From Synechococcus sp. WH 8109 (GTDB lineage Bacteria > Cyanobacteriota > Cyanobacteriia > PCC-6307 > Cyanobiaceae): DNA of 64,000 nucleotides. This document shows positions 56,123 to 64,000 of this stretch, piece by piece. The DNA is taken from contig NZ_CP006882.1 in the NCBI RefSeq assembly GCF_000161795.2, positions 186,001 through 250,000 of the forward strand, written 5' to 3'. Position 1 is the first letter of the stretch, and each line of letters starts with the position of its first letter. Below the pieces are notes generated by a model. It did not search any database. It worked only from the letters and a program-made list of their open reading frames with translations, and was not told the origin of the DNA. The position numbers and the translations under genes are program-made.

Positions 56123-59089
56123 ATGGGGCATGACAGCGTCAGCAGGGGAATGAACCCTGATCAAGTCGGTCGATCGGAGTGGATTGAAACGTTTCGCAGT
56201 CGCTCGCGGTGTGATCTGCGTGCTGGTTGGAGCCGCTCAGGCGCCGCCCAGGCTGGGTTTTTTCTCGATGAAAGCTGGGGATCAACGCACCGGCCGGACT
56301 GGGCCAAGCGTGGTCTGCTGATCTGGCCCAGGGGACGCCAATGGCTGCGTCTTGAGCAGCGGTTGAGCTGGCCTGATGGCTGGAGTGACAGTGATTCCTG
56401 CCGTGCCCGGCTGGTGCTGAGCTGGTGGGCCGAGCAGATGCGTCTCTGGGTGGATGGTGTGTTGGTGCATGAAGGAGATCTCTTCGATACCGCCTGTCGC
56501 TGGCCTTTGCCCCAGCGATGTCGCCAGGGAGCTGCACTGGGTCTTGTGCTGGAACTCTGCAGCCCCTTGCATGACGATGGAGCTCTGATCAGCAGCCATC
56601 TCGACCTGGAGCCGCAGACCGCAGGCTCCGACCCCGAGGGCACGCTGTTGCCTGCGGCCCTCGAGCTGCATCTGGCGGCAGATGGCGATCTGCCGCCGCA
56701 TTGGGCGGATCTGGATCCCAGCGGTGTTGCGGCGCAGGCTGCTGTTGCAAAGCACCTGCACCAGGCAGACACTCCACGAGGGGCGTTGCATTGGCTGGGT
56801 CATGCCCATCTCGATCTGGCTTGGCTTTGGCCGGTCGCTGACACCTGGCAGGCCGCTGAACGCACCTTCCGATCAGCGTTGGCTCTGATGCGTCGCTGGC
56901 CCGAGCTGCGCTTTGCCCATTCCACGCCGGCGCTTTACGCCTGGATGGAGCAACATCGGCCAGCTCTTTTTGCGGAGATCCAGGTGGCCAGCCGGTCCGG
57001 CCGCTGGGAACCGATCAATGGCCCCTGGGTGGAGACCGACTGTGTGCTGGTCAGCACGGCGTCGTTGTGGAATCAGTTCGCTCTCGGTCAGGACGACAGC
57101 CGCCGCCGTTTCCCGGAGTGGACCCATGAGTTGGCCTGGTTGCCGGACAGCTTTGGCTTCGCTGCTGGCCTGCCTGCCGTGGCGTCAGCCACCGGTGTGC
57201 GCTGGTTTTGCACCCACAAGCTGGCCTGGAACGCTGAAAACGCTTTCCCCCACCGTTTGTTCCGCTGGCGGGGACGGGGATGCTCCGAGCTGCGCAGCCT
57301 GATGCTGCCGCCGATCGGGCGTCGCGCCGATCCTGTCGAGATGCTGGACGAGCAGCGGGCCTGGCATCAGGCCACGGGGCTGGAGGCGGCGCTCTGGATT
57401 CCAGGTGTTGGTGATCACGGTGGTGGTCCCACTGAGGAATTGCTGGAGCAGATCGAGCTCTGGGAAGGGCAAGCGGCCGCTTTGCCCACCCGAGCCGGCA
57501 CGGTGCGGGAGTTCTTGACCGAGCTGGAGCAAGATGATCAGGCCTGGCCGGTGTGGCGTGATGAGCTCTTCCTGGAGTTGCACCGTGGCTGCGCCACAAG
57601 CCGTCCGGATCAGAAGCGCCACAACCGAACGCTGGAGCGGCTTTTGCGGGAGGCTGATGCAGTCTCAGCCCTGTTGGCGATCGCAGGTCGCGACAGCGGC
57701 AGCAGCGACTGGCGCCCGCTTTTGTTTCAGCAGTTTCATGACATCCTTCCGGGAACCTCGATCCCGGAGGTATTTGACCAGGCCGAACCGGTCTGGCGCT
57801 CGGCCCGGCGCCAGGCCCGCGAGGAACGCGACCGGCGGCTGGCAAGGCTGCCGCTTCCGAAGGACACAGCGGCAGCATGGAGTTGGTGGGGTCTGCAGCC
57901 CTTGGCCTCCTGGTCGCCTCTGGTTCGCCTTCCTGCGGGATCGTGGTCAGCGGACGCCGTTTCACTGCCGCAGCAAGGCGCTGCCGCTGGTGGTACCTGG
58001 GTGCAGCTACCGCGTCAGCACGGGATTTGTTCGGTGCCGCTCCGGCGTGAACCAGGCTTGACGTCCTGCGCGGCTGAGCCCCGTCAGGCTGTGGTCATCA
58101 CGTCGCTGGGGGCGGAAGCTTGGCGTGTGGGCAATGGTCTGATCGAGCTCGATGTCTCCGCGGCCGGACTGCTGACTTTGCGGGATCGCGATGGACAGGA
58201 CCAGTTGTCGTCTCCCCTGCAGTTGGAGCGTTATCGGGACCGGGGCGAATTCTGGGATGCCTGGGATCTTGCGGCGGACTACCGATCTCAGCCCCTGGGC
58301 GTGCTCTGTACGGATTCCCTGGAGTGGCTCGACCAGGGCCCCCTGGTGGCGCATCTGGTGCTGCGGCGCCAGCTCGGTGCCAGTTGCATGCGTCTGGACC
58401 TGCGGCTAAAGGCCGACACGCCCTGGCTGGAGCTGATTTGCAGTATCGACTGGCGCCAGACCCATGAGCTGCTGCGTCTGGAGCTACCGCTGGCGACCCC
58501 CGCCGTCCGCATCGCTGCTGACACCAGTGGAGGGGTGATCGAACGGCCCGCTGAACCGATGACGGCTCGGGAACAAGCCCGTTGGGAAGTTCCTGTGATC
58601 TCCTGGTTCGCCTCGCAGTCGGCAGCTCCCGGAGGCGGGATGGCTGTGTTGCTGGATGGCCCCCAGGGTGTGGATTGGTCTTCAGACCGACTCGGCACTT
58701 CGCTGCTGCGTGGTCCGACCTGGCCTGATCCGAGCGCTGATCAGGGATGGCATCGCCAGCGTTTGGCCCTCATGCCGTTTTCGGGCTCGTGGAGTGATGC
58801 CGGTGTGTCTCAGGCGGCCATCGCCTTCCGCGAGCCAGGGTGGTGTGCGGCGTTTCCTGCGGAGCTGCGTCAGTGGTTCCCATCGCTGCCGTTGCAACTG
58901 ACGCCGGTGGTGTTGGAGCGCCATGCCGATGGTTGCCTGCTGAAGCTGCTCAATGCAGGATCTGCGCGCTGTCGCTGGACCCCCGGAGCGGGTTGGACTG
59001 TCCGCAGGGAAGCTGACTCAATTGCTGCTACTGCCTTGGTGATCGCACCGGGAGAACTCGTCTCCCTGGTGGTGGATCAGTCCTCGTGA
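56123..59089 (+). CDS. Alpha-mannosidase, GH38
   Basis: The 988-residue cytosolic enzyme begins with a beta-rich domain (about 30-200) and then the GH38 catalytic core: WLGHAHLDLAWLWPVADTW (zinc ligands), the nucleophile Asp in WLPDSFGFAAGL, and HDILPGTSIPEVF. Beta-sandwich domains follow to the end. There is no signal peptide. GH38 enzymes trim alpha-mannose from glycans or mannosylglycerate-like compounds. ATG 56150 is an alternative start. The tail overlaps psbN by 13 bp. Confidence 0.88.
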   Translation: MGHDSVSRGMNPDQVGRSEWIETFRSRSRCDLRAGWSRSGAAQAGFFLDESWGSTHRPDWAKRGLLIWPRGRQWLRLEQRLSWPDGWSDSDSCRARLVLSWWAEQMRLWVDGVLVHEGDLFDTACRWPLPQRCRQGAALGLVLELCSPLHDDGALISSHLDLEPQTAGSDPEGTLLPAALELHLAADGDLPPHWADLDPSGVAAQAAVAKHLHQADTPRGALHWLGHAHLDLAWLWPVADTWQAAERTFRSALALMRRWPELRFAHSTPALYAWMEQHRPALFAEIQVASRSGRWEPINGPWVETDCVLVSTASLWNQFALGQDDSRRRFPEWTHELAWLPDSFGFAAGLPAVASATGVRWFCTHKLAWNAENAFPHRLFRWRGRGCSELRSLMLPPIGRRADPVEMLDEQRAWHQATGLEAALWIPGVGDHGGGPTEELLEQIELWEGQAAALPTRAGTVREFLTELEQDDQAWPVWRDELFLELHRGCATSRPDQKRHNRTLERLLREADAVSALLAIAGRDSGSSDWRPLLFQQFHDILPGTSIPEVFDQAEPVWRSARRQAREERDRRLARLPLPKDTAAAWSWWGLQPLASWSPLVRLPAGSWSADAVSLPQQGAAAGGTWVQLPRQHGICSVPLRREPGLTSCAAEPRQAVVITSLGAEAWRVGNGLIELDVSAAGLLTLRDRDGQDQLSSPLQLERYRDRGEFWDAWDLAADYRSQPLGVLCTDSLEWLDQGPLVAHLVLRRQLGASCMRLDLRLKADTPWLELICSIDWRQTHELLRLELPLATPAVRIAADTSGGVIERPAEPMTAREQARWEVPVISWFASQSAAPGGGMAVLLDGPQGVDWSSDRLGTSLLRGPTWPDPSADQGWHRQRLALMPFSGSWSDAGVSQAAIAFREPGWCAAFPAELRQWFPSLPLQLTPVVLERHADGCLLKLLNAGSARCRWTPGAGWTVRREADSIAATALVIAPGELVSLVVDQSS

Positions 59090-59217
59090 TCGTCGAACGG
59101 GTCGTCGAGTGCTTTTGATGGAGGGCCAAAGGCTTGATACACGCCAAATCCGGTGAGTCCGAACAAAACGGCGAGCACGCCAATGGCGACGGACAGGGCT
59201 GGGGACGACGTTTCCAT
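59077..59217 (-). CDS. psbN: PsbN, PSII assembly factor
   Basis: The 46-residue protein [20 protein letters not shown]... ending DDPFDDHED is PsbN, needed for assembly and repair of PSII reaction centers. It has one hydrophobic helix (about 6-28) and an acidic tail. ATG 59217 is 85 bp from psbH, on the opposite strand, the usual arrangement. Confidence 0.97.
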   Translation of the reverse strand: METSSPALSVAIGVLAVLFGLTGFGVYQAFGPPSKALDDPFDDHED

Positions 59218-59301
59218 CACATCTCTCGACAGGATCAACCCCGAACCGGAGTCGGCCCCTACAGTATCGAGACTTCAAACCACCCGAGACCCAGCGTCGC
59301 C

Positions 59302-59502
59302 ATGGCACAACGCACCCGTCTGGGAGACCTTCTCCGCCCACTGAACTCCGAGTACGGCAAGGTGGTTCCCGGTTGGGGCACCACTCCCGTGATGGGCATC
59401 TTCATGGTGCTGTTCCTGGTATTTCTGCTGGTGATTCTTCAGCTGTACAACAAGTCCCTCATCCTCGAGGGCATCAACGTGAACTGGAACGGCCTCGGCT
59501 GA
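59302..59502 (+). CDS. psbH: Photosystem II protein H
   Basis: This 66-residue PSII core subunit begins [19 protein letters not shown], has a conserved GWGTTPVMG turn and one membrane helix (about 30-50), and ends [12 protein letters not shown]. Cyanobacterial PsbH lacks the phosphorylated N-terminus of plants. A weak -10-like TACAGT (59260-59265) lies upstream. tatA follows by 9 nt. Confidence 0.97.
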   Translation: MAQRTRLGDLLRPLNSEYGKVVPGWGTTPVMGIFMVLFLVFLLVILQLYNKSLILEGINVNWNGLG

Positions 59503-59511
59503 TCTGCACCC

Positions 59512-59742
59512 ATGAACATCTTCGGCGTCGGTCTCCCCGAAGTGGCGGTTATCGGCGCAGTTGCTTTGTTGGTCTTCGGCCCGAAACGCCTACCCGAGCT
59601 TGGTCGGACACTTGGTAAAACCCTGAAGGGCTTCCAATCCGCGTCCAAGGAATTCGAACGCGAGATCAATAAAGCCATGGCTGAACCTGAAGTTTCCGGT
59701 GAGGCTTCAAAGCCGGTCGAAGAACTTCCCCCCAGCGACTGA
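59512..59742 (+). CDS. tatA: Sec-independent translocase TatA/E
   Basis: The 76-residue protein has the Tat A-type layout: hydrophobic helix (VAVIGAVALLVFGPKRLPELG) with the FGPKRLP hinge, an amphipathic helix (LGKTLKGFQSASKEFEREI) and a charged tail. It forms the pore for folded twin-arginine substrates. It is cotranscribed with psbH. Confidence 0.95.
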   Translation: MNIFGVGLPEVAVIGAVALLVFGPKRLPELGRTLGKTLKGFQSASKEFEREINKAMAEPEVSGEASKPVEELPPSD

Positions 59743-59756
59743 GTTGATCCAGCGGT

Positions 59757-60374
59757 ATGACCACTGATCTCAAGCTGGTGGTGGGTCTGGGAAATCCGGG
59801 AGCGAAATATGCCGGCACCCGTCACAACATCGGCTTCATGGCCTTAGAGCTTTTGGGTGAGCGCTCTGGGTTTAGTTTTCGTCATCAAGCCAAGTTGCAC
59901 GGTCTCGCAGCCGATACAGGGGTTGGTGAGCAGCGGTTGCGCTTGCTGATGCCTCAGACCTACATGAATGACAGCGGTCGTGCCATTCGTGCGGCCCTCG
60001 ATTGGTTCGGCCTGGAGCCTCACCAATTGCTGGTGCTGGTGGACGACATGGATCTTCCGCTGGGTCGTTTGCGGTTGCGGGCCCAGGGCAGTGCCGGCGG
60101 GCACAACGGTTTGCGCAGCACCATTCAGCATCTCGGGACCCAGGCGTTCCCGAGGCTGCGAATCGGCATTGGTGCGCCGGCTGAGAACCCTGCCGAACGC
60201 CGCGCCCGAACGGTGTCCCATGTTCTTGGTTCGTTCAGCAAGGCGGAGCAACCATGTGTCGGCGCTGTTCTTGATGCTGTTTTGGATGGGATTCAACGTC
60301 TTCAGCGCCAGAGCTTTGAGCGCGCTGGAACCTGGATCAACGGCTTCCGCTATGACCTGGAGCCGGTCGACTGA
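59757..60374 (+). CDS. pth: Peptidyl-tRNA hydrolase
   Basis: The 205-residue enzyme frees tRNA from prematurely dropped peptidyl-tRNA. It has VVGLGNPGAKYAGTRHNIGF with the catalytic His, PQTYMNDSGRAI and the DDMDLPLGRLRLRAQGSAGGHNGLRS motif. It shares one base with the DUF3146 start. Confidence 0.95.
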   Translation: MTTDLKLVVGLGNPGAKYAGTRHNIGFMALELLGERSGFSFRHQAKLHGLAADTGVGEQRLRLLMPQTYMNDSGRAIRAALDWFGLEPHQLLVLVDDMDLPLGRLRLRAQGSAGGHNGLRSTIQHLGTQAFPRLRIGIGAPAENPAERRARTVSHVLGSFSKAEQPCVGAVLDAVLDGIQRLQRQSFERAGTWINGFRYDLEPVD

Positions 60375-60631
60375 TGCCGGCACTTCCGGCGACAACGGCC
60401 CATTTACGGGTGCTCCGACAGTGTTTTCAAGCCAAGTGCGTGGAGGGTGAAGTTTCTGCTGGAGGGTTTGAGTGGCAGTTTTCCTGGGCCTTTGATCGCG
60501 GCGAACTTGTGGTGGAGCCGTCCCTGGGACGTGCCCTGATTGAGGATGCCCTGCGACGGTTTCTGGTGCGTTCTGATTACAGGCTGGAACCGGGGGGTGA
60601 TTACACCTTCATGGTCCGGGCCAGGTTCTGA
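60374..60631 (+). CDS. DUF3146 family protein
   Basis: The 85-residue product, translationally coupled to pth through TGATG, matches cyanobacterial DUF3146 by VEGEVSAGGFEWQFSWAF and a C-terminal PGGDYTFMVRARF. It is soluble with no known function. The 3' end overlaps the convergent YqgF-like gene by 23 bp. Confidence 0.78.
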   Translation: MPALPATTAHLRVLRQCFQAKCVEGEVSAGGFEWQFSWAFDRGELVVEPSLGRALIEDALRRFLVRSDYRLEPGGDYTFMVRARF

Positions 60632-61055
60632 GCGAGAACGTGGGAGCAGGCTCCGGCCATTTCAGGCGACATTGCAGGTGCTCCTCAAGCATCACCAAAG
60701 CTGCAACAGCATCCAGATCCACCGGTGGAATGCGCAGTCCTGCCGGCAGCATCCGTCGCCAACCTCGAGCCGGCCACAGCGCCCAATAACGCTGTCTTGC
60801 CCTCAGGGTTGTTCCCTGCTCCGGAACCACGGTGAGATGGCCCAGCCGTTCCAGTCGCTGGATCCAGGCTCGGCTTCCCGTGCCATCGCCGATCAGGATG
60901 CGGTCGAGAGCTTGGTCTTGATTCCACTGCTCCAGCCAGGGTTCGACGGCCTCCGGGGCTAGTACATGCCCTTCGCGCACCAGACCGAGCTGAAGATCGG
61001 CCAGCACAAGACCACATTTGCAGCGGCCTGGATCGAGAACGGCCACCCGTTTCAT
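60609..61055 (-). CDS. RNase H-fold protein, YqgF/RuvX-like
   Basis: The 148-residue product opens VAVLDPGRCKCGLVLAD, the first acidic strand of the YqgF/RuvX Holliday-junction resolvase fold, and ends near DLDAVAALVMLEEHL with a second acidic motif. Bacterial YqgF is a 16S rRNA processing nuclease, and cyanobacteria often have a second, divergent copy such as this. Two cysteines (C12, C14) lie in the first strand. Its ATG overlaps the DUF3084 stop by 4 nt. Confidence 0.68.
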   Translation of the reverse strand: MKRVAVLDPGRCKCGLVLADLQLGLVREGHVLAPEAVEPWLEQWNQDQALDRILIGDGTGSRAWIQRLERLGHLTVVPEQGTTLRARQRYWALWPARGWRRMLPAGLRIPPVDLDAVAALVMLEEHLQCRLKWPEPAPTFSLRTWPGP

Positions 61056-62203
61056 GGGGAGGCCTGAATGGTGACGACGACAGGATCGGCACTGTCGCTG
61101 ACCCCCGCGGAAATCACTTCCAAGACCACGCTTTGGCTGGGTCCTTCCATCAGGGTCTGGGCCAGTTGGGAGAGGGCTGATCCATCGAACTGAAGGCCCT
61201 CGGTCAGGGATCCCCGCCGCTGCACTTCGGCATAGGCCGAGGCCAGGAGAAGGTTCAACCGTGTGCGAATGCCCTCTGGGGTGCGTTCACCCGGTTGCAG
61301 TGCGGTGGTGGCCAGCACATCTCCGCGTTGGGTCACCGGACGGTTCGGACGCACCTCGGGGAAGGCATAAACCGCTGTTTCACCCCGCAGCACATTGGTG
61401 GCTGAGCGCAGCGAGATCACCCAGGTCTCCGGTTTGCGGATGATGCTTTGCAGGCGTTCCACATCGCTGCGCGGAACGCGGATCAACTGGCGTTCGGGTG
61501 CTTCGCCAGGTCGCACTTTCCGGTAGGCGTTGAGATTGGCCTCCTGCAACAGCCTGTCGACAGCCTGTTTGGCCTGGTCCAGGGCATCGAGTCGAACAGT
61601 TGCTCTTGCCAAGGTCTGTCCGCTGCTGATCACCACCGATCCACGCCTCAAGGCGACCAGATTGCGTTCCAGTTCTTTGAGTTCCTGCTCACCGGCACGG
61701 ATGCGGCTGCGAACGCTGTTGAGTTCTGCTTCCGTGCGCTGGATGTCTGCATCGCGTGAGGCGATGTCCTGGCTGAGGCGTTCACGTTCGGCTTCGAGTT
61801 GGGCCAGCTCCTTCTGAAGAGGAGCCAGTTCGAGGCGCAGGGTGTTGGCCCGTTGCTGCGATTGCTCGAGCTCAATGACGATCCGTTTGGTTTCCGTTTG
61901 GGTCTTGTCCCGTTCCCGCTCGGCTGCCTCCAGCTGTTGACGGCTGTCCTGGAGTTTCTCCTGCAGGGCATCCAGTTCAAACAGGCCCACCCGCAACTGC
62001 CGGCTCACCAGAAGCATCAGGCCAAGTGAGAGTGCGCTGATCAGGCTGCCGGTCAACACCGTGATCAAAACGGCGGTGCGCCGTGGGCGCATGCTGAACA
62101 AACTCAGTCGCGCTTTGCCGACACGGCTGCCCAAGCGGTCGCCCAGGGTCGACAGCACACCCCCGAGCACCAACAGAACCAGGATCAGTGCCCAGCCGCT
62201 CAT
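61052..62203 (-). CDS. DUF3084 membrane-anchored coiled-coil protein
   Basis: The 383-residue protein has two N-terminal membrane helices (about 4-20 and 45-67), a long coiled coil rich in Glu/Gln/Arg/Leu (about 78-195) and a C-terminal globular domain with two strand-rich repeats (VRPGEAPERQLIRVPRSD onward). This matches DUF3084, of unknown function; the geometry suggests an envelope or cell-division scaffold. It is coupled to the YqgF-like gene. Confidence 0.8.
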   Translation of the reverse strand: MSGWALILVLLVLGGVLSTLGDRLGSRVGKARLSLFSMRPRRTAVLITVLTGSLISALSLGLMLLVSRQLRVGLFELDALQEKLQDSRQQLEAAERERDKTQTETKRIVIELEQSQQRANTLRLELAPLQKELAQLEAERERLSQDIASRDADIQRTEAELNSVRSRIRAGEQELKELERNLVALRRGSVVISSGQTLARATVRLDALDQAKQAVDRLLQEANLNAYRKVRPGEAPERQLIRVPRSDVERLQSIIRKPETWVISLRSATNVLRGETAVYAFPEVRPNRPVTQRGDVLATTALQPGERTPEGIRTRLNLLLASAYAEVQRRGSLTEGLQFDGSALSQLAQTLMEGPSQSVVLEVISAGVSDSADPVVVTIQASP

Positions 62204-62230
62204 GGCTGCACAAGTCGTGCGATGGCAGGC

Positions 62231-62947
62231 CTAGCTGAAGCGCTTGGCCAGCGCGATCGGATCCAGAACCGTGATTTTCTTGCGGTCAATCTGAACCAGA
62301 CCGGACTGACGCAAGTCTCCCAGCAGACGCGTAATTGTGACGCGTGTTGAGCCAATTGCTTCAGCGATGGCCTGATGGGACAGGCGCAGGTCGATGGTGA
62401 TGCCCAGCTCATCCGCTACTCCGAAATCCCTGCAAAGCACCAGCAGGAAGCTCACCAGCCGGGATGACATGTCCCGATGGGTGAGGGTTTCAATCATCGT
62501 CTCGGTCTGCAGAATCCGGCTGGAGAGACCCTGAAGCAATCGCAGGCCAACGCTGGTGTCTGCTTCGATGGCGGCCTTTACGGAGGTCGCCGGTGCCGTC
62601 ACCATTTCGACCCGGGTGAAGGCCACAGCGTGATAGAAGCGGTCGGACCGTTGACCTGTCAGCAGCGACAGCACCCCGAAGAGGCTGTTCTCGCGGAGCA
62701 GGGCAACGGTGATCTCTTCTCCTGATTCGTAGACGCGGGATAGACGAACGGCTCCCCGGCGGATCAGATACACCCGTTCTGCGGGATCTCCGGGGAAGAA
62801 GATGGTCTTGTTGCGATCCACCAGTTCACTGCTGGCGCCATCGAGATCCCGGATGATCTCCAACAGAGAACGGTTGGCGGGCTCTGCGCTGGGAGCTGGA
62901 GCCACCATCTGCGGGGCGTATCGGCTGAAACCTCGGCTACTGGTCAT
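62231..62947 (-). CDS. ntcA: Global nitrogen regulator NtcA
   Basis: NtcA is the CRP-family activator that responds to 2-oxoglutarate under nitrogen limitation. The 238-residue protein has the effector-binding barrel ([22 protein letters not shown]) and a C-terminal HTH ([22 protein letters not shown]). ATG 62947 is chosen because the transcription start implied by its promoter lies near 62961; the ATG at 62995 would fall upstream of it. A strong AGGGGG ribosome site precedes it. It probably activates its own gene. Confidence 0.96.
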   Translation of the reverse strand: MTSSRGFSRYAPQMVAPAPSAEPANRSLLEIIRDLDGASSELVDRNKTIFFPGDPAERVYLIRRGAVRLSRVYESGEEITVALLRENSLFGVLSLLTGQRSDRFYHAVAFTRVEMVTAPATSVKAAIEADTSVGLRLLQGLSSRILQTETMIETLTHRDMSSRLVSFLLVLCRDFGVADELGITIDLRLSHQAIAEAIGSTRVTITRLLGDLRQSGLVQIDRKKITVLDPIALAKRFS

Positions 62948-62967
62948 GACAACCCCCTGTTGAAGCG

Positions 62968-62973
62968 AAGTTA
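62968..62973 (-). promoter_or_regulatory. -10 element of ntcA (TAACTT)
   Basis: TAACTT, matching TAN3T, lies exactly 22 nt after the NtcA box on the minus strand, the spacing of NtcA-activated promoters, and 20 bp upstream of ATG 62947. Confidence 0.75.
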
Positions 62974-62995
62974 CGGAGCCGGCGGTGGCGGCCAT

Positions 62996-63009
62996 GTAGC
63001 GGTTATTAC
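62996..63009. promoter_or_regulatory. NtcA binding site GTA-N8-TAC
   Basis: A perfect GTA-N8-TAC palindrome sits upstream of ntcA and overlaps the rph stop codon (63006-63008). Position and -10 spacing predict autoactivation. Confidence 0.85.
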
Positions 63010-63749
63010 GTAACGCTGCTGTGCTCGTTGAAGGCCTGGCGTTGCGCCTGCATCAGGGATGTCAATCCCGGCTCTGCTAGATCCAGCAGCTCATTGAGTT
63101 GGCTGCGACTGAAGGGCGCACCCTCCGCAGTCCCCTGGATTTCTAGCAGACGGCCATCGCCGGACTGCACAACGTTCAGGTCCACCTCGGCACGGCTGTC
63201 TTCGCTGTAGTCCAGATCCAGCAAGGCCTGGCCATCAACCAAGCCCACGGATACCGCCGCCACCTGATCGATCAGGGGCGATTGCTCCAGGACTCCTTGG
63301 TCCACCAGTGATCGGCAGGCCTGGTCCAGGGCGAGCCAAGCCCCGGTGATCGAGGCCGTCCGGGTGCCGGCGTCCGCTTGGATCACGTCGCAGTCGATCA
63401 GCAAGGTGCGCTCCCCTAGGCGCTCCATGTCGATCACGGCGCGCAGGCTTCGGCCAATCAGCCGCTGAATTTCCTGGGTGCGACCCGAGAGTTTCATCAG
63501 CTCCCGTGATTGCCGCTGTGGGGTGGATCCTGGCAGCAACCGGTATTCGGCGCTGAGCCATCCGAACCCTTCTCCCTTGCGCCAGCGGGGAACCTTGTCC
63601 TCCAAGCAAACGCTGCAGAGAACAGCGGTTCGGCCGGTGTGAACCACAAGAGAGCTCAAGGCAAACCCCATGGGATTCCAGTTCACCGAGAACGGTCGCA
63701 ACTGCTGCGGGCGACGGCCATCAGTGCGTTGTTCAGGGGATTGACTCAT
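63006..63749 (-). CDS. rph: Ribonuclease PH
   Basis: RNase PH trims tRNA 3' ends using phosphate. The 247-residue protein has the [18 protein letters not shown] start, [18 protein letters not shown] and the [23 protein letters not shown] active-site region in two stretches. ATG 63749 fits the family; the open frame to 63803 is unconserved. ntcA follows on the same strand. Confidence 0.94.
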   Translation of the reverse strand: MSQSPEQRTDGRRPQQLRPFSVNWNPMGFALSSLVVHTGRTAVLCSVCLEDKVPRWRKGEGFGWLSAEYRLLPGSTPQRQSRELMKLSGRTQEIQRLIGRSLRAVIDMERLGERTLLIDCDVIQADAGTRTASITGAWLALDQACRSLVDQGVLEQSPLIDQVAAVSVGLVDGQALLDLDYSEDSRAEVDLNVVQSGDGRLLEIQGTAEGAPFSRSQLNELLDLAEPGLTSLMQAQRQAFNEHSSVT

Positions 63750-63894
63750 CGGTGGTGTGCAGTTCGTCAAGCCTCGCAGGCGGTTGGTTCTCGCCCTGTC
63801 CAAACACCATGGGTGGTGTCAATCCCCTTGTGGAATGTGATCTCGCCGCTACATTCAAGGTCTTGCCGGGGTCGCCCGGACAGATGCTTCCGTG

Positions 63895-64000
63895 ATGACC
63901 ACAAGCCTCGCCGACCCCCAATCCTTCCAGAATTCCCTGGATCGGGATCAGCAGGCCTTACAGCGGGCGGGCCTGAGGCCCTTGCCTGACGTCTCTAACT
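63895..64000 (+). CDS. Start of an unidentified gene, runs off the right edge
   Basis: ATG 63895 opens a frame MTTSLADPQSFQNSLDRDQQ that is still open at the window end (35 residues). It is hydrophilic and helical. A GTG at 63892 is in frame. I cannot identify it. Its start is 146 bp from the divergent rph start. Confidence 0.55.
   Translation, partial: MTTSLADPQSFQNSLDRDQQALQRAGLRPLPDVSN

Overview
The window is about 60% GC and gene-dense, with no mobile elements or CRISPR. It carries psbK, psbI, psbN, psbH, chlD, ntcA, a carotenoid oxygenase and several cyanobacterial DUF families (DUF3155, DUF4079, DUF1997, DUF3181, DUF3146, DUF3769, DUF3084). This points to a picocyanobacterium, most likely marine Synechococcus. 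All functions below come from reading the sequence and remembered family motifs; no database search was run.

Layout. 0-2.3 kb: the 5' part of a YvcK-like gene and an ATPase/MCE-protein pair of a lipid (Mla/TGD-type) transporter. 2.3-7.2 kb: chlD, folK, a fused ABC exporter and a NUDIX hydrolase. 7.2-12.4 kb: a class I photolyase, a DegT aminotransferase, a thioredoxin-like protein, a small lipoprotein, and a second photolyase-like system split into two genes in reversed domain order. 12.5-15.5 kb: fabI, hisB and a carotenoid oxygenase. 15.5-16.2 kb: a frameshifted SIMPL-domain gene. 16.3-21.1 kb: a tightly coupled minus-strand operon of SABATH-type methyltransferase, Leu/Val-type dehydrogenase, SolA-like amine oxidase and BCCT transporter. 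This is the least conventional metabolic unit here, and its transporter has a start-proximal C8 tract that breaks the frame. 21.2-26.6 kb: rdgB, a phosphohexomutase, a TM0106-type nuclease, ygfZ-like, pyrE, a broken small secreted-protein gene and a CAU-anticodon tRNA.

26.7-36.1 kb: a CNNM/CorC protein, a Gfo/Idh/MocA oxidoreductase, a very large GH15 protein resembling animal phosphorylase-kinase alpha/beta subunits, a WecG/TagA glycosyltransferase, psbK, tgt, cobS and an orphan histidine kinase. 36.1-46.4 kb: DUF3155 with a long leader, an esterase, purH, DUF4079, DUF1997, ispH, amt, sfsA, murJ and three small conserved genes. 46.5-52.5 kb: tRNA-Arg, glyA, a WecA/MraY-type transferase, cinA and leuCD. 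52.6-64 kb: a pentapeptide protein behind a strong hairpin, a DUF3769 (LptD-like) outer-membrane protein, psbI, a GH38 alpha-mannosidase, psbN opposite psbH, tatA, pth, DUF3146, a YqgF-like protein, DUF3084, ntcA with a textbook NtcA promoter, rph and the start of an unidentified gene.

Much of the window is core metabolism: photosystem II small subunits, chlorophyll, cobalamin, folate, fatty acid, leucine, purine, pyrimidine and isoprenoid synthesis. Nitrogen control (ntcA) and ammonium uptake (amt) are both present. Genes are packed in short operons with 1-8 nt start/stop overlaps, and several convergent pairs overlap at their 3' ends.
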